64,000 nt of DNA, from contig JANQQT010000047.1 in NCBI GenBank assembly GCA_028284925.1, forward strand, positions 1 to 64,000. The letters run 5' to 3'. Numbering within the stretch: the stretch's first letter is position 1; the number at the start of each line of letters is the position of its first letter. The stretch comes from Phycisphaeraceae bacterium (lineage in GTDB: Bacteria; Planctomycetota; Phycisphaerae; Phycisphaerales; Zrk34). The position numbers and the translations under genes are program-made. The notes under the pieces were generated by a model. That model was given only the letters and a program-made list of their open reading frames with translations, had not been told where the DNA came from and ran no database searches. This document shows positions 37,845-45,557 of the stretch, piece by piece.

Positions 37845-39125
37845 TTACCACTTCTTGCGTGAACGAAGGTAAAGACGGAAGAGGACGGAGATACTATTGA
37901 CGACGAGTACAAGGGCAATGAGTACGACGGCCGTACCGTAGAGAATGGAGTCCGGCACACCCTTGACGTTTGATGCGAGCTTGAAAAGGTGGTTGGAGAG
38001 AGCCATAAACGAATCGTTCAGGCCGAATGCAGTAAGTTTGTCACTCCAGTCATCTGAAACGATGACATAGTACGTCACACCCGTGAATAGGATCGGCGCG
38101 GTCTCGCCTGCGGCACGAGCAACCTGAAGGATGACGCCGGTGAGGATACCGGCAATCGAGTTTGGCAGAACGATCGTACGAATCGTCTGCCAACGGGTCG
38201 CACCAAGATTCCAACATGCTTCGCGGAAGGCCATAGGAACAGCTGCCAGAGCTTCTTTGGTGGAAGTAATAATCACAGGCAGCGTCATCACGGCAATAGT
38301 GCAGGATGCTGCCAATAGCGACACGCCCATCTTCATGAAAAGGACGAAAGCGCCCACGCCAAACAAACCGTGAACGATACTGGGTACACCGGCAAGGTTA
38401 ATCACGGCAAGGTTAATTACTCGCGTGAACCAATTGTCGCCCGCATATTCGTTGAGATATACACCCGCAAGAATACCGATCGGAGCAGCGATTGCGAGTG
38501 AAATAAGGACCAACATAAACGTCCCAAGCAGCGGTGTCCAAATTCCTCCCGCAGTCATGCCGTCCTTGGGATTCGTAAGCAGAAAGTCGAGGTTGAGCGA
38601 TGGCGCGGCCTTGTATACGAGGTATCCCAAGATAGCAAAGATGGGAACTACCAATGACCACGCCATAATTCCAAAAGAAACACGTGCAATCAGTTCACGT
38701 CCCGACCGAAGTGATTCTTGGTCGGTGGAAGTGAAAACCTCACGCATGGTTACACGGATTTTTTGACCTGGTTTCAGATCCAGCCGCCCTTGATCCGTCT
38801 GATCCTTAAGATGTTTGAAACCAGTGACCAGATCGGCCCAAGGGGCAAGCTCCGTACCCTGACCGTCTACACCACCAGCTTTGGTATCCACGTAAAACCG
38901 ATGTTTCGCTTTTTTCGGAGGCTTAGTCTGCACCCCCGGTGATGCAATGCAAACAAGTTCAATCTTTCTTCCAGTATTGCCATCATTAAGTTCTACCAGT
39001 TTCTCAGGCAATTTCTCAAAAGCTTCAGAAAGGCTGGTGTAAGGCTGATCGGCCGAACCGGAACTGCTGCCGGAACATCCCGGGGAAATGTAATACTCGA
39101 GGCTGTCTGAATGAATCTCACTCAT
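37845..39125 (-). CDS. pstA: Phosphate ABC transporter permease PstA with ~140-residue N-terminal extension
   Basis: The C-terminal ~285 residues are a standard PstA: six membrane helices, with the EAA-type loop around FREACWNLGATRWQTIRTIVLP that docks the ATPase. The first ~140 residues are soluble and unusual. They contain two similar motifs, YYISPGCSGSSSGSADQPY near residue 11 and YVDTKAGGVDGQGTELAPW near residue 78. Both resemble the N-terminal cap of secreted parallel beta-helix proteins (pattern YV..G.D...GT...P). The start overlaps pstC by 8 nt and GGGGAAGA lies just upstream, so the extension is really translated. Its role is unknown. Confidence 0.93.
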   Translation of the reverse strand: MSEIHSDSLEYYISPGCSGSSSGSADQPYTSLSEAFEKLPEKLVELNDGNTGRKIELVCIASPGVQTKPPKKAKHRFYVDTKAGGVDGQGTELAPWADLVTGFKHLKDQTDQGRLDLKPGQKIRVTMREVFTSTDQESLRSGRELIARVSFGIMAWSLVVPIFAILGYLVYKAAPSLNLDFLLTNPKDGMTAGGIWTPLLGTFMLVLISLAIAAPIGILAGVYLNEYAGDNWFTRVINLAVINLAGVPSIVHGLFGVGAFVLFMKMGVSLLAASCTIAVMTLPVIITSTKEALAAVPMAFREACWNLGATRWQTIRTIVLPNSIAGILTGVILQVARAAGETAPILFTGVTYYVIVSDDWSDKLTAFGLNDSFMALSNHLFKLASNVKGVPDSILYGTAVVLIALVLVVNSISVLFRLYLRSRKKW

Positions 39126-40062
39126 TGGTCTTCCCCTTAATCCCCTTCACGACAATGTCGGCAGTGAGGTTAACTATAAAGGTGATGACAAATAGGACGA
39201 TACCAATGAGGAACAGCACGCGGTAATGCGTTCCGCCCTGGAATACTTCACCCAGTTCCGCTGCAATAGTCGCAGTAAGGGTTTGAACAGGATCAAATAT
39301 GCTACCAGGCGTCATAGGTTTATGCCCCGTGGCCATAAGGACGGCCATGGTTTCGCCGATTGCGCGACCCACGCCGAGAAGGACGGCCGCGAGAAGCCCG
39401 CTCTTGGCAGCAGGGAAAAGCACTTTGGCAACAACTTCCCACCTGCTGGCACCAAGTGCGATGGCGGCTTCCCGATAGGAATCAGGCACGGCACGCAAGG
39501 CATCCTCGCCTACCGAGACAATAATGGGGATACTCATCAGCGCGAGGATAATACCGCCGTTGAGAATATTGACACCGTCGGATGTACCCAGTTGAGTCTT
39601 GATGATTGGGGCCAGCACAGCCATTCCGATGAAACCCCAAACCACTGAGGGAATGGCAGCAAGCAACTCAATGATAATCTTTAACGATTCCTTGACTTTG
39701 GGAGAAGCAAATTCTGAAACATAAACGGCAGCACCCAGCCCAAGTGGCACGGCAATTAGCATGGCCAACGCGGTGACCGAGAGCGTACCCGCCAAGAGAG
39801 CAAATATTCCAAATTGCTCCTTCACCTCAGAGGTGGGTCGCCATTGATCGCTTGTGAAGAATTCGCCCAGATCAAGATCGTTAAGAACAGGTAACGCTTC
39901 TTTGAATACGAAAAAGAAAATGGCGAGAACGAACAGGATCGCACTCCATCCACACAGACGAATCATTGTCTGTACGAAGGGCTCCGACTTGTCCAGTAGC
40001 ATCGGAACCACCGGCTTACGCCTCCGGGGATCCGGAGCTGGTTGTGTAGGTGCTTGACTCAT
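39118..40062 (-). CDS. pstC: Phosphate ABC transporter permease PstC
   Basis: This permease of about 314 residues, with six membrane helices, pairs with PstA. The coupling loop is visible as YREAAIALGASRWEVVAKVLFP and family blocks include AAIPSVVWGFIG and RAIGETMAVLMATG. ATG 40062 (MSQAPTQPAPD) is preferred, preceded by AGAAGAG; a frame of ten further codons upstream is less likely. It is separated from pstS by 120 nt that hold a strong hairpin. Confidence 0.94.
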   Translation of the reverse strand: MSQAPTQPAPDPRRRKPVVPMLLDKSEPFVQTMIRLCGWSAILFVLAIFFFVFKEALPVLNDLDLGEFFTSDQWRPTSEVKEQFGIFALLAGTLSVTALAMLIAVPLGLGAAVYVSEFASPKVKESLKIIIELLAAIPSVVWGFIGMAVLAPIIKTQLGTSDGVNILNGGIILALMSIPIIVSVGEDALRAVPDSYREAAIALGASRWEVVAKVLFPAAKSGLLAAVLLGVGRAIGETMAVLMATGHKPMTPGSIFDPVQTLTATIAAELGEVFQGGTHYRVLFLIGIVLFVITFIVNLTADIVVKGIKGKTNE

Positions 40063-40116
40063 AAGACATCTCTTCTGCGAACGATTTTCCAAATCGCCAG
40101 CTGAGTCCTTTCATAA

Positions 40117-40140
40117 CGCCGACCCCATTTGGGGTCGGCG
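40117..40140 (-). promoter_or_regulatory. Strong hairpin between pstS and pstC
   Basis: CGCCGACCCC and GGGGTCGGCG form a perfect 10-bp stem around a four-base loop, in the gap between pstS and the rest of the operon. No U-tract follows on the minus strand. It more likely protects the 3' end of a processed pstS message, or partly attenuates readthrough, than fully terminates. That would let the binding protein be made in excess of the permease. Confidence 0.6.
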
Positions 40141-40182
40141 ACAAAGGTCATTTGTTATCGGCATCGAACTGTAATATGTGGA

Positions 40183-41061
40183 TTACGACGGCTTTTTATC
40201 ACTGCCGATTCTGACATAACCCATTTCCTTAACAATCTTCTGCCCACCAGAAGACTTCACCCAGTCGAGAAAAGCTTTGGAAGCGCCCACCGGTTCACCG
40301 ATAGTGTAGATTCGGAGAGGGCGCGAGACGGGGTATGATTTGTCCTGCGCAGTCTTTTCACTAGGTTCCACCGCGGGTGAATCAGCGGTTTTCTTGACCT
40401 TGAGCCACTTTACTCCGTCAGTCTTGTAACCCATGCCGCTGTAACCTAATGCAGAAATGTCGGTTTCGATAGCTTCCACGATTTCCTTGGACCCACTGGC
40501 AGACTTGGCATCAAGCGTAAATTCACCGTTCTTACCAAGGACGGTCTTTTGGAAATAGGCATAAGTACCTGAACTGTTCTGGCGATTCCAGAGACTGATC
40601 TCATCCGGCTTGACCGTCACGCCCAGTTGAGACCACTTGGTAATTGTGCGATCCTTACCGTAGATACCCTTGAGCTGGTCGATCGAAATCTCATTCAGAG
40701 GATTATCCTTATGAACGTAGATGGCAAGCGCATCCAAGGCAACGACGTGAGGCATTGCATCTTTACCAAACTTCTTCTTGATAGCTTCCGCTTCTTTGGG
40801 TTTGACGGCCCGGCTGGCGGTCGCCATTTTCACCGTGCCGTTCATCATGCCTTTGATACCGACGCCTGAGCCACCGCCACCGACTTCAAATGCAACATCC
40901 TTATGCTCAGCTCCATACACTTCGACCCACTTCTGAGCCAAATTGACGAGCGTATCCGAACCCTTAATCGAAACCTTCTCTTTCTTCTCGCCGCAACCGA
41001 TAAGCCCAAGGCTTACCACCATCAAAGCAACGATTCCAACAATTTTTTTCAAGTTTGGCAT
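40183..41061 (-). CDS. pstS: Phosphate-binding protein PstS
   Basis: This 292-residue substrate-binding protein begins with a lipoprotein signal (VVSLGLIGCG, lipid-anchored Cys about residue 23). Phosphate-contacting motifs of the family are visible: KGSDTLVNLAQKW, GGGSGVGIKGMMNG, WNRQNSSGTYAYFQ and SALGYSGMGY. It captures phosphate outside the inner membrane and delivers it to PstC/PstA. It is first in the operon, and GAGAGG lies upstream of the ATG. Confidence 0.95.
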   Translation of the reverse strand: MPNLKKIVGIVALMVVSLGLIGCGEKKEKVSIKGSDTLVNLAQKWVEVYGAEHKDVAFEVGGGGSGVGIKGMMNGTVKMATASRAVKPKEAEAIKKKFGKDAMPHVVALDALAIYVHKDNPLNEISIDQLKGIYGKDRTITKWSQLGVTVKPDEISLWNRQNSSGTYAYFQKTVLGKNGEFTLDAKSASGSKEIVEAIETDISALGYSGMGYKTDGVKWLKVKKTADSPAVEPSEKTAQDKSYPVSRPLRIYTIGEPVGASKAFLDWVKSSGGQKIVKEMGYVRIGSDKKPS

Positions 41062-41165
41062 TCCTTGTACCTCTCTTCACATGTTTTCAATTTGCAAGCA
41101 ATGGTTGAGCATTCTGTTAACAGAACCAGATTATGGTTAGAAGAATTACCAAATCGTCAGAGATA

Positions 41166-41182
41166 AGTTAAAAAAATGTTAA
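41166..41182 (-). promoter_or_regulatory. Candidate Pho box upstream of pstS
   Basis: On the minus strand TTAACA and TTAACT stand in direct repeat, five bases apart (11-bp period), about 105 nt before pstS. This resembles the TTAACA-type direct repeats bound by PhoP/PhoB family regulators. The region is AT-rich, so a chance match is possible. Confidence 0.4.
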
Positions 41183-41308
41183 ATGTGTGGCTTTCGTAAG
41201 AGTATGATTAGGTATTGGTTGGGGTTCAAATGTTTGATTTTGACCAATAATCAATGATTATGGTCCGGTAACGATCAACTAATACTCAGCTCAAACTATC
41301 GCGCAGCA

Positions 41309-41340
41309 CTGACGCCTTTGTCAAAAATCAATGGCGTCAG
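41309..41340 (-). terminator. Possible hairpin terminator after the NagB-like gene
   Basis: CTGACGCC and GGCGTCAG form a perfect 8-bp inverted repeat with a 16-nt spacer, 26 nt beyond the stop of the NagB-like gene. No T-run follows on the minus strand, so it may not terminate on its own. It is the only structure between this gene and the pst promoter. Confidence 0.4.
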
Positions 41341-41365
41341 CAGAACCAGTAACTGAAAAAGATGC

Positions 41366-42331
41366 CTAGTGGGCGTCAGGCAGGAGAGGCCCGGCCAGCT
41401 GTCTCATGAAGAAGAGCTTGCCGGGAAGAGTGGGCATGTAGGACGAAGGAATCCAGGGAGATGGACCATATTGAAGCGTGACACAGAGACTCATGCCCTG
41501 CCACATCGCACCGCGATCCGGATACGCGCCGTCCGCTCCGCCAATGGCAAAATCGCTTCGAAGAAATAGACCGGGCCCGATGGTATTCGCCCAACAAGGG
41601 ATAAGAGTAAAGCGGCTGGAGAAGGAATGAAACGCATTCTGCTCGATCGTCAGAGGGTGTAATGCCTGGCCGATGCGGTGTGTCTGAGATACCCACTTCT
41701 TTTCGGATCGGTATTCAGCGGCGATCTGCGGTTCCCAGAATGCGATATGACATGCGCGGCCAATGCCATAGACGGTAACCAAGCGCCCGCCCGATTCTTT
41801 AATGGATGCGATCTTGTCCGCGTAAGTAGGCAGATTTGCTTTAGTAGCAAAATTCCGCTGGTTCTTCGGAATCGTAAACTTACCAAGTGGATCAAAAAAA
41901 GCCTGCTTCATAGCGTGTTCAAATCCACCGGGCTGGTTGCCTGGAAATGTGTTTCCAACCTTGTCAGACCACTCGTCCATGTTAAAGGTCGTGACGTGGT
42001 CGCAAGTTACTCGCACTGCCTTAATACGCTTTATTACCTGCCTGTACATCCCCATCGGGCCAACTGGAAGAATGAGAGCGAGCGATATGTCCCGCCTGAA
42101 GGCCTGAATAATCTGATCCGCGATAGCATTGCCCATGCGAGTGTTCATATCGTCCACCGAGCGAACGGAGGTTGGCTTAAACGCATCATTCCAGTGCTTG
42201 GCGGGAGTAGTGAGTTTCCTGAGGCCCAAAGAGCAACACCGATCGATCCGGGCTAAGTCCCACCCGCGAGGATAAAACTTCTCAATAAGCGAGCCTTTGA
42301 TGGTCGTCATCATGTTGAGTGTCTTGGGCAT
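41366..42331 (-). CDS. Glucosamine-6-phosphate deaminase (NagB)-like protein
   Basis: This 321-residue protein is of the NagB/6-phosphogluconolactonase fold. NagB converts glucosamine 6-phosphate to fructose 6-phosphate and ammonia. LILPVGPMGMYRQ and the FNMDEW block (117-121, catalytic Asp of NagB) are present. The second signature, usually GxGxDGHIAFNEP, reads GIGRACHIAFWEP (189-201): the catalytic Asp is Ala193 and Asn is Trp199, while His195 and Glu200 remain. GGAGA lies 7 nt before the ATG. It follows a PIG-L deacetylase gene by 46 nt and is longer than NagB (about 260-270). The activity may differ from NagB. Confidence 0.8.
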   Translation of the reverse strand: MPKTLNMMTTIKGSLIEKFYPRGWDLARIDRCCSLGLRKLTTPAKHWNDAFKPTSVRSVDDMNTRMGNAIADQIIQAFRRDISLALILPVGPMGMYRQVIKRIKAVRVTCDHVTTFNMDEWSDKVGNTFPGNQPGGFEHAMKQAFFDPLGKFTIPKNQRNFATKANLPTYADKIASIKESGGRLVTVYGIGRACHIAFWEPQIAAEYRSEKKWVSQTHRIGQALHPLTIEQNAFHSFSSRFTLIPCWANTIGPGLFLRSDFAIGGADGAYPDRGAMWQGMSLCVTLQYGPSPWIPSSYMPTLPGKLFFMRQLAGPLLPDAH

Positions 42332-42377
42332 TGAAGAATCTCCATTCTAAACCAGCATGAGTGATGGACCATCCAAT

Positions 42378-43151
42378 TCATGAGAGCAAACTCGAAAGCA
42401 CGTCATCTGCAGGATAGGAATGCCCTCGATGCTGCACAAAGGCTTCCGCCGCCGACTTGTCGACAAGCTTGCCACGATTCTCAGCTGCATGTCGCACTGC
42501 ATCCAGATATTCATCCATACCGTGGTGCTCACGAAGCCAATTACGCTGTGATTCATGGCACGCAAGCATCTCTAATTTGGTCTCGAGCTGCTGAGTGATG
42601 TCGATGATTGTGGTTGGCTGTACATCAACACCATAAATATCCATAGCATCAGGCGGATCACAATAGTACAAATACGGAACCGTTGATTGGTCAAGACGCG
42701 GAAGAATTGATGCGTTTGGAGCGCCATACCCAAAGGATGCGGCACGCGCGAGTTGAGAAACCACTTCGTGATCCATCATGTAATCAATACGAGGATGGGT
42801 AATCACAATACCGGGCGCGATCTTCCGCATAAGGTCGATCGACTTCTGAATCGTGGGCTTGTCGAATACTACCCTGAGATCTCGCTCATCCAGACAATGG
42901 TAATGAGCCTTAATGATGGCCGCAGCTCGCATGGCTTCTGCCGTACGAATAGCGGAAATTTCCTGAGTCGTCTGAGTCATCGTTCCACAATCGCCTGCTG
43001 AAACAGTGGCGATATGGATATGGAAACCGAGTTGATGCAGACGCACCAGCGTACCACCGGCGAATATCTCCGCATCATCAGGATGGGCCATAAATGCAAG
43101 AACAGTCTTATTTTCACTGATGTGATTCATGCGGGATGAACTCGATTGCAT
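42378..43151 (-). CDS. PIG-L family deacetylase
   Basis: This 257-residue zinc-dependent LmbE/PIG-L type N-deacetylase acts on N-acetylglucosamine-linked or similar substrates. The metal and catalytic motif AHPDDAEIFAGGT is near the N-terminus and a second metal His lies in IDYMMDHEVV. The gene begins 12 nt after the Gfo/Idh oxidoreductase and is followed by the NagB-like gene. This points to sequential deacetylation and further breakdown of an amino sugar. ATG 43130 is a possible alternative start. Confidence 0.9.
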   Translation of the reverse strand: MQSSSSRMNHISENKTVLAFMAHPDDAEIFAGGTLVRLHQLGFHIHIATVSAGDCGTMTQTTQEISAIRTAEAMRAAAIIKAHYHCLDERDLRVVFDKPTIQKSIDLMRKIAPGIVITHPRIDYMMDHEVVSQLARAASFGYGAPNASILPRLDQSTVPYLYYCDPPDAMDIYGVDVQPTTIIDITQQLETKLEMLACHESQRNWLREHHGMDEYLDAVRHAAENRGKLVDKSAAEAFVQHRGHSYPADDVLSSLLS

Positions 43152-43163
43152 TAAGCGGGATCT

Positions 43164-44207
43164 CTAAGTGCCCGGCGTCTTCTTTACACGAACCGTCTTT
43201 TTGGACTTAATGGCACTGTCGATAGCAAATATAACTTCGTGGGTGTGGGCCGCATTATTCAGGTTGTTCTTCGGCCGCTTGTTACTGCGGATACAGTCGA
43301 CGAAATGCTCAAGTTGCCCATGATAGGGATGATCCGCAACATCACCCGAGTCAGGCATATCCGCGGGAAGCGTGGCCCAATCCTTAAGGGCAGGCCATTT
43401 AGTCGTCGAGAGCTTATCGTTCCAAACTGTTCCATGTTCACCCTGAATGAGAACCGGAAACAGGTAGGGCTGACGACACTCGATACTTGTGGCCACCTTA
43501 CCGATAGCACCATTTTCAAATTTGAGGATCGCGACGGAATTTGGAGCGTACTCGTATTGAAGCGGATTGTTTTTGGATGTGGAAGACATAGCCGAAACTT
43601 CTACAACACGCGAATCCAGCAGATGAATCAGTGCGTCGAGGGCGTGGCAACCTGCAGTTAGTAGTGCGTCACCGCCAATACGTTTCTTGATGTTCCACGA
43701 CCACTGGCCGTACCAGGGACCAATCCCGTGGTAATAACTGGCTTCAGCGTAAAAAATAGGACCAATCAATCCCTGCTCGATTACCGACTTGATATTCTTG
43801 AAAAGCCCAACCCAGCGAAGCTCGAAACAAACCGACGTTTTTACACCTGCCTTATTAACCGCGGCAACCATTCGCTTGAGATCCGCCGGATTCAACGCAA
43901 CCGGTTTCTCAATGACAATGTGTTTGCCCGCATTGGCGGCAGAAATGGTCTGCGCCGCGTGCAAAGGGTGAGGTGTACAGATAACAACAACGTCCAGACC
44001 GGGATGGGAAAGGAACTTATCGATATTTGAATACGCGTGTGCGCCGGAGAGACCTGCCTCTCTGATCTTCGCCTCGGCACGAGCCTTTTTTCTGGAACAG
44101 ACGGCAGTGATTTCACAATTGGGCAACTGCTTGAAGTTGTCGATGTGAGCATCCGCAACCCATCCCGTACCAATGAAGCCAATGTGAAGTGGTTTGGTAT
44201 CCGTCAT
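43164..44207 (-). CDS. Gfo/Idh/MocA family oxidoreductase
   Basis: This NAD(P)-dependent sugar-type oxidoreductase has about 347 residues. The Rossmann motif is GFIGTGWVADAHI at the start, then the EKPVALNPADLKRM block and the catalytic-region GGDALLTAGCHALDALIHLL. ATG 44207 (MTDTKPLHIGF) is chosen, since the longer frame adds a hydrophobic N-terminus that would displace the cofactor fold. It is first of three closely spaced genes with PIG-L and the NagB-like gene, and divergent from the glycosyltransferase. The sugar substrate is unknown. Confidence 0.9.
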   Translation of the reverse strand: MTDTKPLHIGFIGTGWVADAHIDNFKQLPNCEITAVCSRKKARAEAKIREAGLSGAHAYSNIDKFLSHPGLDVVVICTPHPLHAAQTISAANAGKHIVIEKPVALNPADLKRMVAAVNKAGVKTSVCFELRWVGLFKNIKSVIEQGLIGPIFYAEASYYHGIGPWYGQWSWNIKKRIGGDALLTAGCHALDALIHLLDSRVVEVSAMSSTSKNNPLQYEYAPNSVAILKFENGAIGKVATSIECRQPYLFPVLIQGEHGTVWNDKLSTTKWPALKDWATLPADMPDSGDVADHPYHGQLEHFVDCIRSNKRPKNNLNNAAHTHEVIFAIDSAIKSKKTVRVKKTPGT

Positions 44208-44332
44208 GAGCCAATCCTTGAATGCTTGAGAATGGAATAGTTTACGAAAGATCAGGAGCAACACAAGCCAAACACCAATATGGAAGAACATGGCAACTGG
44301 GGACAACGGCCCATGAATGGTATGATGGCGTC

Positions 44333-45457
44333 ATGCGAGTTGCGATAGTACATGAATGGTTGACGCGAATCGCCGGGTCAGAAAGGGTTGTTGAAGCCAT
44401 CATGGCGATTTGGCCTGATGCGCCTGTCTTTACCTTGGTATGCGATCGAAAAGAAGTCAAAGGTAGCACATTCGAAAATAAAGACATCACAACATCATTC
44501 ATTCAACGCCTGCCTGGCGCCAGAAGAAAGTTCAGACGATACCTGTCGCTGATGCCTTTGGCCGTAGAACAATTCGATCTGCGAGAATTTGACGTAATCA
44601 TTTCATCCAGTCACGCTGTAGCCAAAGGGGTGTTAACACGCGCCGATCAACTCCATATTTCATACACGCACACGCCTATGCGGTATGCATGGGATATGTA
44701 CCAACCCTACCTGGAAACGCACGGCTTGAAACATGGAGTGCGTGGGATGCTGGCAAAATACATTTTACACCGAATCAGAAAGTGGGATGTACTGGCGGCC
44801 AATCGGGTCGACAAGTTCGTCGCAAATAGCACATACATCGCCAGGCGAATTCAAAAGACGTACCGACGGGATGCAACGGTGATTCATCCACCAGTCGATG
44901 TGAATCGATTTGAAAGTGGGAAAAATAGAGACAGTTTTTACCTCGCAGTTGGTCGTATGGTTCCTTATAAGAAATTCGGACTTGTCGCGGAAGCTTTGAA
45001 ACGAATGGAACGCGAGTTAATTGTCATTGGGGAAGGAAAGGAGTATACAAAGCTGAATCGTCAGTATGGTGAATCGATTCAATTTCTGGGGCGTTGCACG
45101 GATGAAGTGGTGGCCGATCACATGGAACGGTGTCGTGCATTCGTGTACGCTGGGGAGGAGGATTTCGGAATCACGCTGGTTGAGGCACAGGCAGCCGGAG
45201 CACCGATTATTGCCTTTGGGAAAGGCGGCGCGGCGGAAATCGTCAAGGATGGCCTAACTGGTATCCTGTTCAACGATCAATCTGTGGAAGGATGCATGGA
45301 GGGCATTCGACGATTCGAAAGTTCGGAAAGTGAATTTAACTCGGAAGACATCGGAAAAAGTGCCAAAAAATTCGGGACAGATGAATTCTCAAGTCGATTT
45401 AAGTCATGGGTGGAGAAGGAATGGAAACAATTCCAGGGCAAATCAATCATTTCGTAA
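44333..45457 (+). CDS. Group 1 (GT4-type) glycosyltransferase
   Basis: This glycosyltransferase of about 374 residues, of GT-B fold, begins MRVAIVHEWLTRIAGSE and carries the nucleotide-sugar site E-x7-E as EEDFGITLVEAQ. YTHTPMRYAWD and the VAVGRMVPYKK-like segment LAVGRMVPYKKF are typical of mannosyl/rhamnosyl transferases in O-antigen and exopolysaccharide clusters (WbaZ type). ATG 44333 is chosen because the 37 codons upstream read as a poor protein. The WbaP-type initiating enzyme begins 100 nt downstream, so both probably serve the same polymer. Confidence 0.9.
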   Translation: MRVAIVHEWLTRIAGSERVVEAIMAIWPDAPVFTLVCDRKEVKGSTFENKDITTSFIQRLPGARRKFRRYLSLMPLAVEQFDLREFDVIISSSHAVAKGVLTRADQLHISYTHTPMRYAWDMYQPYLETHGLKHGVRGMLAKYILHRIRKWDVLAANRVDKFVANSTYIARRIQKTYRRDATVIHPPVDVNRFESGKNRDSFYLAVGRMVPYKKFGLVAEALKRMERELIVIGEGKEYTKLNRQYGESIQFLGRCTDEVVADHMERCRAFVYAGEEDFGITLVEAQAAGAPIIAFGKGGAAEIVKDGLTGILFNDQSVEGCMEGIRRFESSESEFNSEDIGKSAKKFGTDEFSSRFKSWVEKEWKQFQGKSIIS

Positions 45458-45557
45458 CCGATAGGTTGTCCCCAGAAACGCACAAGGATTGTTTCCGAGA
45501 GTTAATAGGTTATTCTTGGGATGTTTAAAGCCTGAAACTTCAAGGATGTAGCAAGGT

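Noticed and set aside
37826-37960. 45-residue N-terminal extension of the proximal PstB
   Set aside because: It would lie inside the end of pstA in another frame; ATG 37825 gives a standard PstB length.
41678-42256. 192-residue plus-strand frame opposite the NagB-like gene
   Set aside because: It is antisense to a clear enzyme gene and reads as a shadow.
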